A DNA stretch of 15,894 bases from assembly GCA_937950415.1 (NCBI GenBank), contig CALFDL010000056.1:1-15894 (forward strand), given 5' to 3'. Positions 1 through 7,219 of the stretch are shown in pieces. The DNA comes from an uncultured Collinsella sp. (GTDB lineage Bacteria; Actinomycetota; Coriobacteriia; Coriobacteriales; Coriobacteriaceae). Made by a program: the position numbers and the translations under genes. Positions within the stretch are counted from its first letter, which is position 1. Each line of letters starts with the position of its first letter. The notes beneath the pieces are model-generated. The model searched no databases. It was not told the DNA's origin and was given only the letters and a program-made list of their open reading frames with translations.

Positions 1-302
1 GCGCGACTCTGCTGCAGGGCGAGGCATGTGGCCTGGTGAACGAGCAGCCTTCAGCGGACGAGCTGCGCGCCCTGGCCGCGTCCGTACGCGCGCTGAGCTA
101 TGGCACCAACCTGTGGGGTTCGGCCGACTACCGCCGCCGCATCTCGGCCCCGCTTGCCGTCCAGGCTGTGCGTCGCGCCGCCGGCATCGAGCCCTCGGCT
201 GCGCTTGCCCGCGAGCTCGAGTCCGTGCAAGTGCCTAAGTTTGCCACGGACGAGTATTCCTGCCGCCGCGTGCCCGGCGTCGATTCTAGCGAGGTGCGCT
301 AA
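1..302 (+). CDS. FAD-binding subunit of a molybdenum hydroxylase (xanthine dehydrogenase family), 3' end only
   Basis: Only the last ~99 codons are present. The frame is open from base 3 and the stop is TAA at 300-302. The segment reading GSADYRRRISAPLAVQAVRRA resembles the C-terminal domain of FAD subunits in the CO dehydrogenase/xanthine dehydrogenase family, where a Tyr-Arg-Arg stretch precedes a helix rich in Val, Arg and Ala. In this family the subunit carries electrons from the 2Fe-2S clusters through FAD to NAD or another acceptor. Its stop overlaps the start of the next gene (TAATG), so the two are probably translationally coupled and form one complex. The order FAD subunit then fused Fe-S/Mo subunit matches E. 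coli ygfM-xdhD. The FAD-binding motifs lie outside the window, so the assignment rests on the C-terminal domain and on context. Confidence 0.75.
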   Translation, partial: ATLLQGEACGLVNEQPSADELRALAASVRALSYGTNLWGSADYRRRISAPLAVQAVRRAAGIEPSAALARELESVQVPKFATDEYSCRRVPGVDSSEVR

Positions 303-3133
303 TGGCTGCCAAACTCATCGATCTTTCCTTTACGCTCAACGGCCGCAAGGTCAAGGTCCAAATTGCCCCCGATACCATGCTCTTTGTGCTGCTGCGCGAG
401 CAGGGCTGCTCGTCGGTGCGCTGCGCCTGCGAAACCACCAACTGCGGTCTGTGCACGGTGTGGCTCGACGGCGACCCGGTGCTGAGCTGCTCGGTTCCCG
501 CCGCGCGCGTCGAGGGCCGCTCCATCACCACGCTCGAGGGCCTCAAGGCCGAGTCCGAGGCGCTCGCCTGTGCCATGGCTGCCGAAGGCGCCGAGCAGTG
601 CGGTTTTTGCGCCCCTGGCCTCATCATGAACGTGCTGGCGCTTGCCCGCGCCGCCAAGGAGGACCCGAGCCTCGTCGCCACGCGCGAGGAGCTCTCGCGT
701 CAGCTCGCCGGCAACCTCTGCCGCTGCAGCGGCTACGAGAGCCAGCTGCGCGCTATCGTGCGCTTTCTCAACGAGTCCGGCGTGCAGGTGGGCTTTGAGA
801 TGCCCGAACTGCCGGTCAACGATACCAGCTGCGACGGTGTCTCTTACAAGCAGATCACTCACAAGCAGCCCAAGAAGGACTCGAAGGCGCTGCTCGAGGG
901 TCGTCCGGTCTACACCGGCGATATGGTGCCCGCCGGTACGCTCATCGTCAAACTCAAGCGCAGTCCGTACGCCCGTGCCAAGATCCGCTCCATCGATACG
1001 TCGCGCGCCCTGAAAGTGCCCGGCGTGGTGGGCGTTTACACCTATGAGGACGTGCCCAAGCGCCGCTTTACCATCGCCGGTCAGAGCTATCCGCAGCCGA
1101 GTCCCTACGACCGCTTGATCCTCGAGAACCTCGTCCGTTATCAAAACGAAGAGGTGGCGATCGTCGCAGCCGAGACCGAGGAGGCCGCCGACAAGGCGCT
1201 CAAGCTCATCAAGGTCGACTACGAGGTGCTCGAGCCCCTGCTCGACTTTACCCAGGCACTCGATAACGACATCGTGGTCCACCCCGAGGGCGACGTGACC
1301 TTTATGTTCCCGCAGGGCGGCGACGTCCCGCGCAACTTGGTATGCAGCGGCACGAGCGACTTTGGCGATCTTGACGAGGCCTTCGCCCAGAGCGACATCG
1401 TCTTTGAGCGCACCTACACCAGCCAGGCCACGCAGACTGCGCCCATGGAGACCTTCCGCGCCTTCGCGACGACCGACGCGTTTGGGCGCATCTCCGTGAC
1501 CACCTCGACGCAGGTGCCCTTCCACGTGCGCCGCATGGTCGCGCAGTCGCTCGACATTCCGCAGTCGCAGGTGCAGGTCATTAAGCCGCGCATCGGCGGC
1601 GGCTTTGGCTCCAAGCAGACGGGCTGCTGCGAGATCTTTGTGGCGTTCGTGACCCAGCAGACCGGCCGTCCGAGCTACTGCTGCTACACCCGTGAGGAGA
1701 CCATCACCGCGGGCAACTCGCGCCACCAGATGCAAATGACCGTTAAGCTGGGCGCCATGAACGACGGCACCATCACGGCCATCGATCTGCATACGCTGTC
1801 CAACGCCGGGGCCTATGGCGAGCATGCCACCACGACGATCGGCCTCTCGGGCCACAAGAGCCTGCCCATCTACAACCACGTGAAGGCGAGCCGCTTTAGC
1901 TGGGACGCCGTCTACACCAATACCAACCGCGGCGGCGCATATCGTGGCTACGGTGCCACCCAGGGCCAGTTTGCCGTGGAGAGCGCCGTCAACGAGCTCG
2001 CTGACATGCTGCACATGGACCCCGCCGACCTGCGCCTTAAGAACATCGTGCGCGAGGGCGAGACCATGCCGCAGTACTACAACGAGAAGCTTAACGCCTG
2101 CGCACTCGACCGCTGCCTGCTGCGCGCGATGGACATGATCGGCTGGCGCGACAAGCCGCTGGCCGTGGACCTGGGCGACCGTGTGCGCGCCCTGGGTTGC
2201 GCGCTCACCATGCAGGGCTCGGGCATCTCCAATGTCGACATCGCCGGCATCGACATGCGCCTGGAAGAGGACGGCTTCATTACCATTGGCACCGGCGCCA
2301 CCGATAACGGCATGGGCGTCGACACGATCCTGGCGCAGATTGCCGCCGAGGAGCTGGGCGTTGAGAGTTCGCTTATCGTGGTGCGCGGCGTGGACACCGA
2401 CGTGTCGCCGTTCGATGCCGGCTCGTACGCGAGCTCGGGCACGTACGTGACGGGCCTGGCAGCCAAGAACGCCGCGACCGAGCTGCGCGAGAAGATCTGC
2501 GCTAAGGCCGCCCAGATGTGGGACGTGGACGCCGCCGACGTGGTCTTTGATGGCCAGTACGTGCGCCTGTCCGACGAGCGTGCCGCGCGCGAGCAGAACC
2601 GCTACCTCACACTGCGCGACTTTGCCAACCTGTGCGTCAAGAACATCGCGGGCGGCGACGCGCTCACCTCGCATGCCTCTGCCTGCCTGCCCGTCTCGCC
2701 TCCGCCGTTTATGGCCGGCATTGCCGAGGTCGAGGTCGACAAGGCCACCGGCAAGGTGACCGTGGTGGACTACGCGGCGGCTGTGGACTGCGGTACCGTG
2801 ATCAACGAGGCGCTCGCGCGCGTCCAGGCTGAGGGCGGCATTGCCCAGGGTATCGGCCACGCACTCTACGAGATCGTCGAGCATGACGACCGCGGTCGCC
2901 TGCGCACCGGCAACTTTATGAGCTACAAGCTGCCCACGCGCCTGGATATCGGCAGCATTCGCGTGGCCTTTGAGCCGAGCTATGAGCCGACGGGCCCGTT
3001 TGGTGCCAAGTCGATCGGCGAGGTCGTCATCAACACGCCGCTCGCCGCCGTTGCCTCGGCCGTGGCACACGCTACCGGACATCAGGTTCGCTCACTGCCC
3101 ATCACGCCCGAGAAGGCCCTGCTGGGGGAGTAG
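302..3133 (+). CDS. xdhD: Fused [2Fe-2S]/molybdopterin hydroxylase, XdhD-like (putative xanthine/hypoxanthine dehydrogenase)
   Basis: The 943-residue protein fuses two subunits that are separate in most bacterial xanthine dehydrogenases. Residues ~1-80 are a plant-type ferredoxin domain with Cys43, 48, 51 and 63. Residues ~85-160 are the second 2Fe-2S domain with Cys100, Cys103, Cys140 and Cys142. From ~195 onward it is the molybdopterin subunit: GGGFGSK at 432-438, YRGYG with Arg548, an ASSGT stretch, and the GAKSIGE motif with the likely catalytic Glu907. Length and many segments recall E. coli XdhD (956 aa), which has the same fusion and an adjacent FAD subunit. XdhD-like enzymes are tied to purine hydroxylation and to selenium-dependent hydroxylase loci. 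ATG302 has GAGG 7 nt upstream and overlaps the previous stop. The family is certain; the substrate (xanthine, hypoxanthine or another N-heterocycle) and any selenium requirement are inference. Confidence 0.85.
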   Translation: MAAKLIDLSFTLNGRKVKVQIAPDTMLFVLLREQGCSSVRCACETTNCGLCTVWLDGDPVLSCSVPAARVEGRSITTLEGLKAESEALACAMAAEGAEQCGFCAPGLIMNVLALARAAKEDPSLVATREELSRQLAGNLCRCSGYESQLRAIVRFLNESGVQVGFEMPELPVNDTSCDGVSYKQITHKQPKKDSKALLEGRPVYTGDMVPAGTLIVKLKRSPYARAKIRSIDTSRALKVPGVVGVYTYEDVPKRRFTIAGQSYPQPSPYDRLILENLVRYQNEEVAIVAAETEEAADKALKLIKVDYEVLEPLLDFTQALDNDIVVHPEGDVTFMFPQGGDVPRNLVCSGTSDFGDLDEAFAQSDIVFERTYTSQATQTAPMETFRAFATTDAFGRISVTTSTQVPFHVRRMVAQSLDIPQSQVQVIKPRIGGGFGSKQTGCCEIFVAFVTQQTGRPSYCCYTREETITAGNSRHQMQMTVKLGAMNDGTITAIDLHTLSNAGAYGEHATTTIGLSGHKSLPIYNHVKASRFSWDAVYTNTNRGGAYRGYGATQGQFAVESAVNELADMLHMDPADLRLKNIVREGETMPQYYNEKLNACALDRCLLRAMDMIGWRDKPLAVDLGDRVRALGCALTMQGSGISNVDIAGIDMRLEEDGFITIGTGATDNGMGVDTILAQIAAEELGVESSLIVVRGVDTDVSPFDAGSYASSGTYVTGLAAKNAATELREKICAKAAQMWDVDAADVVFDGQYVRLSDERAAREQNRYLTLRDFANLCVKNIAGGDALTSHASACLPVSPPPFMAGIAEVEVDKATGKVTVVDYAAAVDCGTVINEALARVQAEGGIAQGIGHALYEIVEHDDRGRLRTGNFMSYKLPTRLDIGSIRVAFEPSYEPTGPFGAKSIGEVVINTPLAAVASAVAHATGHQVRSLPITPEKALLGE

Positions 3134-3166
3134 CGGGTCAGCGAACAAGTCGTACAAGTCGTAATT

Positions 3167-3196
3167 GGCGGGGCGGGGCAACTCGCCCCACCTTTT
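3167..3196 (+). terminator. Rho-independent terminator after the molybdenum hydroxylase genes
   Basis: The arm GGCGGGGCG (3167-3175) pairs at 8 of 9 positions with CGCCCCACC (3184-3192) across an 8-nt loop and is followed by TTTT at 3193-3196. It lies 33 nt after the stop of the XdhD-like gene. The CACCTTTT at its 3' side can also pair with AAAAGGTG at 3224-3231, which gives a competing fold. Confidence 0.7.
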
Positions 3197-3254
3197 GCAC
3201 TCGTGGTGAGGTCGTGAGCTTGTAAAAGGTGTGCGTGCGCTTGCCGCTCGTATC

Positions 3255-3263
3255 TGCTATCAT
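3255..3263 (+). promoter_or_regulatory. Extended -10 promoter element for tRNA-Leu
   Basis: TGCTATCAT matches the extended -10 form TGnTATAAT with one mismatch in the hexamer. It places a start near 3270, about 13 nt before the mature tRNA. No convincing -35 is visible at 16-18 nt spacing, as is common for extended -10 promoters. Confidence 0.5.
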
Positions 3264-3282
3264 TCCTAGTCTGTGCGCTCAT

Positions 3283-3366
3283 GCGGGCGTGGCGGAATTG
3301 GTAGACGCGCCAGATTTAGGTTCTGGTGGGATTCCCGTGAAGGTTCGAGTCCTTTCGCCCGCACCA
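3283..3366 (+). tRNA. tRNA-Leu (anticodon UAG)
   Basis: Acceptor stem GCGGGCG (3283-3289) pairs with CGCCCGC (3356-3362), followed by discriminator A and an encoded CCA (3364-3366). The anticodon stem CCAGA/TCTGG encloses the loop TTTAGGT with anticodon TAG at 3317-3319, which reads CUA and, by wobble, other CUN codons. A long variable arm (GGG..CCC around 3328-3336) marks it as class II, as expected for leucine. The T arm is GAAGG-TTCGAGT-CCTTT at 3339-3355. All four arms fold without defects. Confidence 0.97.
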
Positions 3367-3403
3367 TCGCACCTGCGTCGGCTCCCGCCGTCGCGACACT
3401 TTG

Positions 3404-3433
3404 TTGCATAAAGGTACCAGCACCTCAGATAAG
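3404..3433 (+). promoter_or_regulatory. Possible promoter for tig
   Basis: TTGCAT (3404-3409) and GATAAG (3428-3433) are separated by 18 nt. The match to consensus is moderate. It would start transcription about 18 nt before the tig start. Read-through from the tRNA gene is an alternative, because no terminator is visible between them. Confidence 0.3.
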
Positions 3434-3457
3434 CTGGGCAGTATGAGGAGGAACGTG

Positions 3458-4738
3458 TTGAACATCACCGCTTCTGACGTCAAGGACGCCAAGCTCACCG
3501 CTACGGTCACCATCCCGGCCGCCGACGTCGACGCCGCGATCAAGAAGGCCTACAAGGACACCGCCAAGAAGTACCGCTTCCCGGGCTTCCGTGCCGGCAA
3601 GGCTCCCCGTCCGGTCATCGATTCCGCTCTTGGCGCCGAGGCTACCCTCGCTCAGGCCACCAATGACCTGATCGCTGCCAACGAGCCCGCCGTCCTCAAC
3701 GAGCTGGACATCGTCCCCACCAAGAACGGTGACTACAAGGAGCTCGACCTCGCCAAGGATCACGAGGACTACACTTACACCGTCGAGTTCTCCCTGCGTC
3801 CCGCCGCTGAGCTCTCTTCCTTCGACGCCGTCGAGATCGAGATGCCTCCCGCGGAGGTCACCGAGTCCGAGATCAACAACCAGGTCGAGATGCTCCTCAA
3901 CTACCGTGCCACCTTCGAGGACGTCGAGGGTCGCGCCGTCGAGGCTGACGACTATGTGACCGTCGACCTCAAGGCCGTCGAGAACGCCGACAACTTCGCC
4001 GCCGAGGGCCGCATGCTCATCGCCGGTAGCGACAGCAATCCCAAGGAGTTCAACGAGGCCCTGATCGGCGCCAACGTTGACGATGTCAAGTCCGTCACCT
4101 GGACCGACGAGGCCGAGACCCACACCGTCGAGGTCACCGTCAAGGGCATCAAGGTCCGCAACACCCCCGAGCTCACCGACGAGCTCGTCAAGTCCGACTT
4201 TGGCTTCGACAACATCGACGCTATGCGCGACGCCATCAAGATCGAGATCGAGCAGGACAAGGCTTCCCGCCTCCCGGCCGAGAAGGAGAACCGTTGCGTT
4301 TCCGCTCTCGCCGAGCGCCTGCAACTCGACGAGATGGATGCCGACTACGAGCAGTCCGTCTTTGAGGAGCTTGGCCAGAACTTCCTGTCCAACCTCGCTG
4401 CCCGCGGCATGACCCTGGACACCTGGCTGCCCGCTTCCGGTCTGACCATGGAGCAGTTCATCGGCGATCTGCACAAGCAGGCCAACGACGTTGCCCGTGA
4501 GTCCCTGGCGCTCGACGCCCTCGCCCGTGAGCTCAAGATTGAGGTCACCGAGGACGACATCAACGCCGAGTTCGAGAAGGCCGGCGTCAAGGACGTCGAG
4601 GCTTCCAAGGCCGAGTTCATCGCCGATGGCCGCATGCCTGCTGTCCGTGAGTCCATCCGCCGCTCCAAGGCCGTCGACCACCTGGTCGAGAACGCCAAGG
4701 TGACCGAGGTCGACGAGACCGCCAAGGACGCCGAGTAA
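3458..4738 (+). CDS. tig: Trigger factor, ribosome-associated chaperone and peptidyl-prolyl isomerase
   Basis: The 426-residue protein has the length and three-part layout of trigger factor. Residues 1-~115 form the ribosome-binding domain with the signature GFRAGKAP at 43-50, which docks at the exit tunnel. Residues ~150-235 form the FKBP-like prolyl isomerase domain. The remaining helical region forms the chaperone arms. It binds nascent chains and shields them. The start is set by AGGAGG at 3446-3451: TTG at 3458 lies 6 nt from it, GTG at 3455 only 3 nt. An upstream TTG at 3401 would add residues that do not look like the family. Codons are almost all C-ending, which suggests high expression. 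The gene precedes clpP-clpX, an order common in bacteria. The start codon is the only doubt. Confidence 0.95.
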   Translation: MNITASDVKDAKLTATVTIPAADVDAAIKKAYKDTAKKYRFPGFRAGKAPRPVIDSALGAEATLAQATNDLIAANEPAVLNELDIVPTKNGDYKELDLAKDHEDYTYTVEFSLRPAAELSSFDAVEIEMPPAEVTESEINNQVEMLLNYRATFEDVEGRAVEADDYVTVDLKAVENADNFAAEGRMLIAGSDSNPKEFNEALIGANVDDVKSVTWTDEAETHTVEVTVKGIKVRNTPELTDELVKSDFGFDNIDAMRDAIKIEIEQDKASRLPAEKENRCVSALAERLQLDEMDADYEQSVFEELGQNFLSNLAARGMTLDTWLPASGLTMEQFIGDLHKQANDVARESLALDALARELKIEVTEDDINAEFEKAGVKDVEASKAEFIADGRMPAVRESIRRSKAVDHLVENAKVTEVDETAKDAE

Positions 4739-4754
4739 TTCTCGCCACCTTGCC

Positions 4755-4778
4755 CACGAGCGCATGCATGCGCCCGTG
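4755..4778. repeat. 24-bp near-perfect palindrome between tig and clpP
   Basis: A perfect 14-bp palindrome GCGCATGCATGCGC (4760-4773) is extended by CACG/CGTG with one mismatched pair. As RNA it would form a strong hairpin 16 nt after the tig stop, and CCC/GGG further out could lengthen it with a small bulge. No T-run follows, so it is either a weak tig terminator or a protein-binding operator for clpP. Confidence 0.55.
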
Positions 4779-4814
4779 ATGGGGTAAAGTTATAAGCCGG
4801 TTATCCGGTTGCTT

Positions 4815-4858
4815 CGTACGGTGCCAGCCAATGCATAGCATGCGGGCACCGTACGTTT
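4815..4858 (+). terminator. Inverted repeat with short T-run, putative tig terminator or clpP leader hairpin
   Basis: Perfect 11-bp arms CGTACGGTGCC (4815-4825) and GGCACCGTACG (4845-4855) flank a 19-nt spacer and are followed by TTTGT. The spacer holds a further small GCAT/ATGC pairing. It ends 42 nt before the clpP start, so it could also be a hairpin in the clpP leader. The T-run is short, so the terminator call is tentative. Confidence 0.45.
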
Positions 4859-4900
4859 GTCTAGAACCACTATTGGTCCGTAAGAGAAATGGAGATGCGT

Positions 4901-5521
4901 ATGATCGCTAAGTTCGATTCCGCCCTCGTGCCATACGTTATCGAGCAGACGCCGCGCGGCGAGCGCAGCTACGATATCTATTCGCGCCTGCTCAACGACC
5001 GCATCATCTTCTTGGGCGAGGAGATTAACTCCGTCAGCGCCAATCTGGTCGTTGCCCAGCTGCTGCATCTTGAAAGCCAGGATGCCGAGAAGGATATCTC
5101 GCTCTACATCAATTCGCCCGGCGGTGAGGTTTACTCCGGCCTGGCGATTCTGGATACCATGAACTTCATCAAGCCGCAGGTCTCCACCATCTGCGTCGGT
5201 ATGGCCGCGTCCATGGCCGCCGTGCTGCTTTCGGCCGGTGCCAAGGGCAAGCGCTTCTGCCTGCCGCATTCCAAGGTCATGATTCACCAGCCCAGCGGCG
5301 GTGCCCAGGGCCAGCAGACCGAGATTGAGATCGTGGCCGAGGAGATCAAGAAGACCCGCCGCGAGCTCAACCAGATTCTGTCCGACGCCTCTGGCCAGCC
5401 TATCGAGAAGGTCCAGGCCGATACCGAGCGCGACAACTACCTGACCGCTGCCGAGGCCCTCGACTACGGCCTAATCGACCGTATCGTCACCTCGCGAGAT
5501 CTCGCCGCGAAGGATGCCTAG
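4901..5521 (+). CDS. clpP: ATP-dependent Clp protease proteolytic subunit
   Basis: The 206-residue serine protease forms the tetradecameric chamber that degrades substrates fed by ClpX or other Clp ATPases in the cytosol. The catalytic triad is visible: Ser104 in GMAASMAAV, His129 in MIHQPSGG and Asp178 in the ERDNYLTA segment. The spacings equal those of the E. coli enzyme. The N-terminal part (LVPYVIEQTPRGERSYDIYS) is typical of ClpP. I chose ATG4901 because GGAG at 4891-4894 lies 6 nt upstream. In-frame ATGs at 4889 and 4895 would add four or two residues and have weaker ribosome-binding sites. The stop overlaps the clpX ribosome-binding region and clpX begins one base later, so the two are co-translated. 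Upstream palindromes at 4755-4778 and 4815-4855 may regulate it. Confidence 0.97.
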   Translation: MIAKFDSALVPYVIEQTPRGERSYDIYSRLLNDRIIFLGEEINSVSANLVVAQLLHLESQDAEKDISLYINSPGGEVYSGLAILDTMNFIKPQVSTICVGMAASMAAVLLSAGAKGKRFCLPHSKVMIHQPSGGAQGQQTEIEIVAEEIKKTRRELNQILSDASGQPIEKVQADTERDNYLTAAEALDYGLIDRIVTSRDLAAKDA

Positions 5522-5522
5522 G

Positions 5523-6932
5523 ATGGCAGGTAACATGCAGGACAACTTTGACGAGAACGGCAACCCCATCCGCTGCTCCTTCTGCGGAAAAGAGCAGGGT
5601 CAGGTCCGTCGCCTCGTAAAGGGTCCGACCAACATCTTTATCTGTGACGAGTGCGTCGCCGCCTGCTCCGAGATCTTGGAGGAGTCGCTGGCTTCGGACT
5701 TTATGGACGCTGCCCGCAACGGCAAGCTGCCGGGCTTCCTCAACGACCACGGCCAGGCTGCCGGCCAGCCTGCTGTAGATCCCGAGGCCGAGGGTTTTGA
5801 GCTGGAGGACGACGCTCGCCAGGTCATTACGCACGTGCCGACGCCGCACGAGATCTATGACGAGCTTTCGGCTTATGTTATGGGCCAGGAGGACGCCAAG
5901 CGCGCTATGTCGGTTGCCGTGTACAATCACTATCGCCGCGTGATCGAGGGCGGCGCCGCGGTGTCCGCTTTTGATGCTGGCATGGGCTCGCAGTTCGATG
6001 ACGATATGGACGAGGTAGAGCTCGCCAAGTCCAACATCCTGCTGCTCGGCCCCACCGGTACCGGCAAGACCCTGCTCGCCCAGACGCTCGCGCGCATCCT
6101 CGAGGTGCCGTTTGCCATCGCCGACGCTACCGCGCTCACCGAGGCTGGTTACGTTGGCGAGGACGTGGAGAACATTCTGCTCAAGCTTATCAATGCTGCC
6201 GATGGCGACATTGAGCGCGCTCAGGTGGGCATTATCTACGTGGACGAGATTGACAAGATCGCCCGCAAGGCCGAGAACCTCTCCATCACCCGCGATGTTT
6301 CGGGCGAGGGTGTTCAGCAGGCGCTGCTTAAGATTCTTGAGGGCACGGTGGCCAGCGTTCCGCCCACCGGCGGCCGCAAGCATCCCCAGCAGGAGCTGCT
6401 GCAGATCGACACGACCAACATCCTGTTTATCTGCGGCGGTGCCTTTGTCGGTCTGGACAAGATCATCGCCGACCGCGTGGGCAACAAGGGCGTAGGTTTT
6501 AATTCCGAGATCGCAGGCCCCACCTCGGTCGACGAGAACGACCTGCTGCGTCAGGTGCTCCCGCAGGACCTCAACGCCTTTGGCATGATCCCCGAGTTCG
6601 TGGGCCGTACGCCCGTCGTCACCCAGACGCAGGCGCTCGACGAGGACGACCTGGTGTCGATTCTGACCGAGCCCAAGAACGCCGTGGTGCGTCAGTACCG
6701 CAAGATGTTCCAGCTCGAGGACGTTGAGCTCGAGTTTGAGGATGCCGCCCTGCACGAGATCGCCCGCATGGCGCTCGCCCGCAAGACCGGCGCGCGCGGC
6801 CTGCGCTCCATCTGCGAGGACGTGCTGCAGCAGACGATGTTCGACCTCCCCAGCGAGGAAGGGGTAGCCAAGGTCGTCGTAACCGAAGCTGCCGTAAAGG
6901 GCGAAGAACAGCCCCAACGCATCTACGGCTAA
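5523..6932 (+). CDS. clpX: ATP-dependent Clp protease ATP-binding subunit ClpX
   Basis: The 469-residue AAA+ unfoldase recognises tagged proteins and threads them into ClpP. All hallmarks are present: an N-terminal zinc-binding domain with Cys18, 21, 41 and 44; Walker A GPTGTGKT at 176-183; pore loop GYVG at 209-212; Walker B IIYVDEID at 237-244; RKH motif at 285-287; ClpP-binding loop VGF at 324-326; arginine finger region IPEFVGR ending at Arg362; and sensor 2 GARGLR at 423-428. A linker of about 40 residues (70-110) after the zinc domain is rich in Gly, Ala and acidic residues. ATG5523 is preceded by AAGGA at 5510-5514 with 8-nt spacing. ATG5514 and ATG5535 are in-frame alternatives. It forms an operon with clpP and is closed by a strong terminator. 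Confidence 0.98.
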   Translation: MAGNMQDNFDENGNPIRCSFCGKEQGQVRRLVKGPTNIFICDECVAACSEILEESLASDFMDAARNGKLPGFLNDHGQAAGQPAVDPEAEGFELEDDARQVITHVPTPHEIYDELSAYVMGQEDAKRAMSVAVYNHYRRVIEGGAAVSAFDAGMGSQFDDDMDEVELAKSNILLLGPTGTGKTLLAQTLARILEVPFAIADATALTEAGYVGEDVENILLKLINAADGDIERAQVGIIYVDEIDKIARKAENLSITRDVSGEGVQQALLKILEGTVASVPPTGGRKHPQQELLQIDTTNILFICGGAFVGLDKIIADRVGNKGVGFNSEIAGPTSVDENDLLRQVLPQDLNAFGMIPEFVGRTPVVTQTQALDEDDLVSILTEPKNAVVRQYRKMFQLEDVELEFEDAALHEIARMALARKTGARGLRSICEDVLQQTMFDLPSEEGVAKVVVTEAAVKGEEQPQRIYG

Positions 6933-6953
6933 ACCAGCCAAAAACGTGCTTAC

Positions 6954-6990
6954 AAATAGCCTCCGACCATCCGCGGTCGGAGGCTATTTT
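6954..6990 (+). terminator. Strong intrinsic terminator after clpX
   Basis: Perfect 15-nt arms run from 6954 to 6968 and 6975 to 6989 (core TAGCCTCCGACC / GGTCGGAGGCTA) with a 6-nt loop ATCCGC. They lead into TTTTATATAT. The A-run on the 5' side means it could also work for transcripts from the other strand. Confidence 0.9.
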
Positions 6991-7083
6991 ATATATACGC
7001 AATAACCCCAACTACCTGTGTTATTCTGTGTGTTTGTTTAAGCCTCGGCGAAGTCATTACAGACTGAAGTAATCGATACCTAA

Positions 7084-7199
7084 GGGGAGGAATATAGGCC
7101 CGATTTTCGTAGATTCCGCACGAGCCGAAGACCACTTAATGTGGTCTTCGAGCGAGCCCAGGACCTGACCGAGCGAAAATCGGGCCTACATTCCTCCCC
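7084..7199 (-). repeat. Nested-hairpin element, copy 1 (upstream of valS, inverted relative to copy 2)
   Basis: The outer arms (7084-7109 and 7174-7199) pair at 25 of 26 positions. Inside lies a second hairpin: CGAAGACCAC (7126-7135), loop TTAAT, GTGGTCTTCG (7141-7150). Its reverse complement shares six ordered blocks with the element at 9929-10043, including the hairpin core CACATTAAGTG and CGTGCGGAA. It fills most of the 287-nt gap between clpX and valS. The rest of that gap holds the clpX terminator, a possible extended -10 (TGTTATTCT, 7019-7027) and a small ATTAC/GTAAT hairpin at 7056-7073. No T-box signature is visible. It could be a valS leader structure or a small non-autonomous repeat. 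Confidence 0.8.
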
Positions 7200-7219
7200 G
7201 GCGGGACAGGGAGAGATAT

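Noticed and set aside
299..3082. A 927-codon open frame on the minus strand opposite the XdhD-like gene
   Set aside because: It mirrors a coding frame with recognised Fe-S and molybdenum motifs. Long antisense frames are expected in GC-rich, C-ending genes, and the translation is a low-complexity mix of Gly, Ala, His and Val with no domain.
3145..3162. Tandem repeat of ACAAGTCGT (two copies)
   Set aside because: Two copies of nine bases after a stop codon are too few to call a functional repeat, although they could vary between strains.
3401..3457. Longer N-terminus for trigger factor from TTG3401
   Set aside because: No ribosome-binding site fits that start, the added residues do not resemble the family, and AGGAGG at 3446-3451 clearly serves the later start.
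7028..7219. T-box riboswitch upstream of valS
   Set aside because: The conserved T-box sequence containing TGGNACC is not present, and no specifier loop could be assigned.
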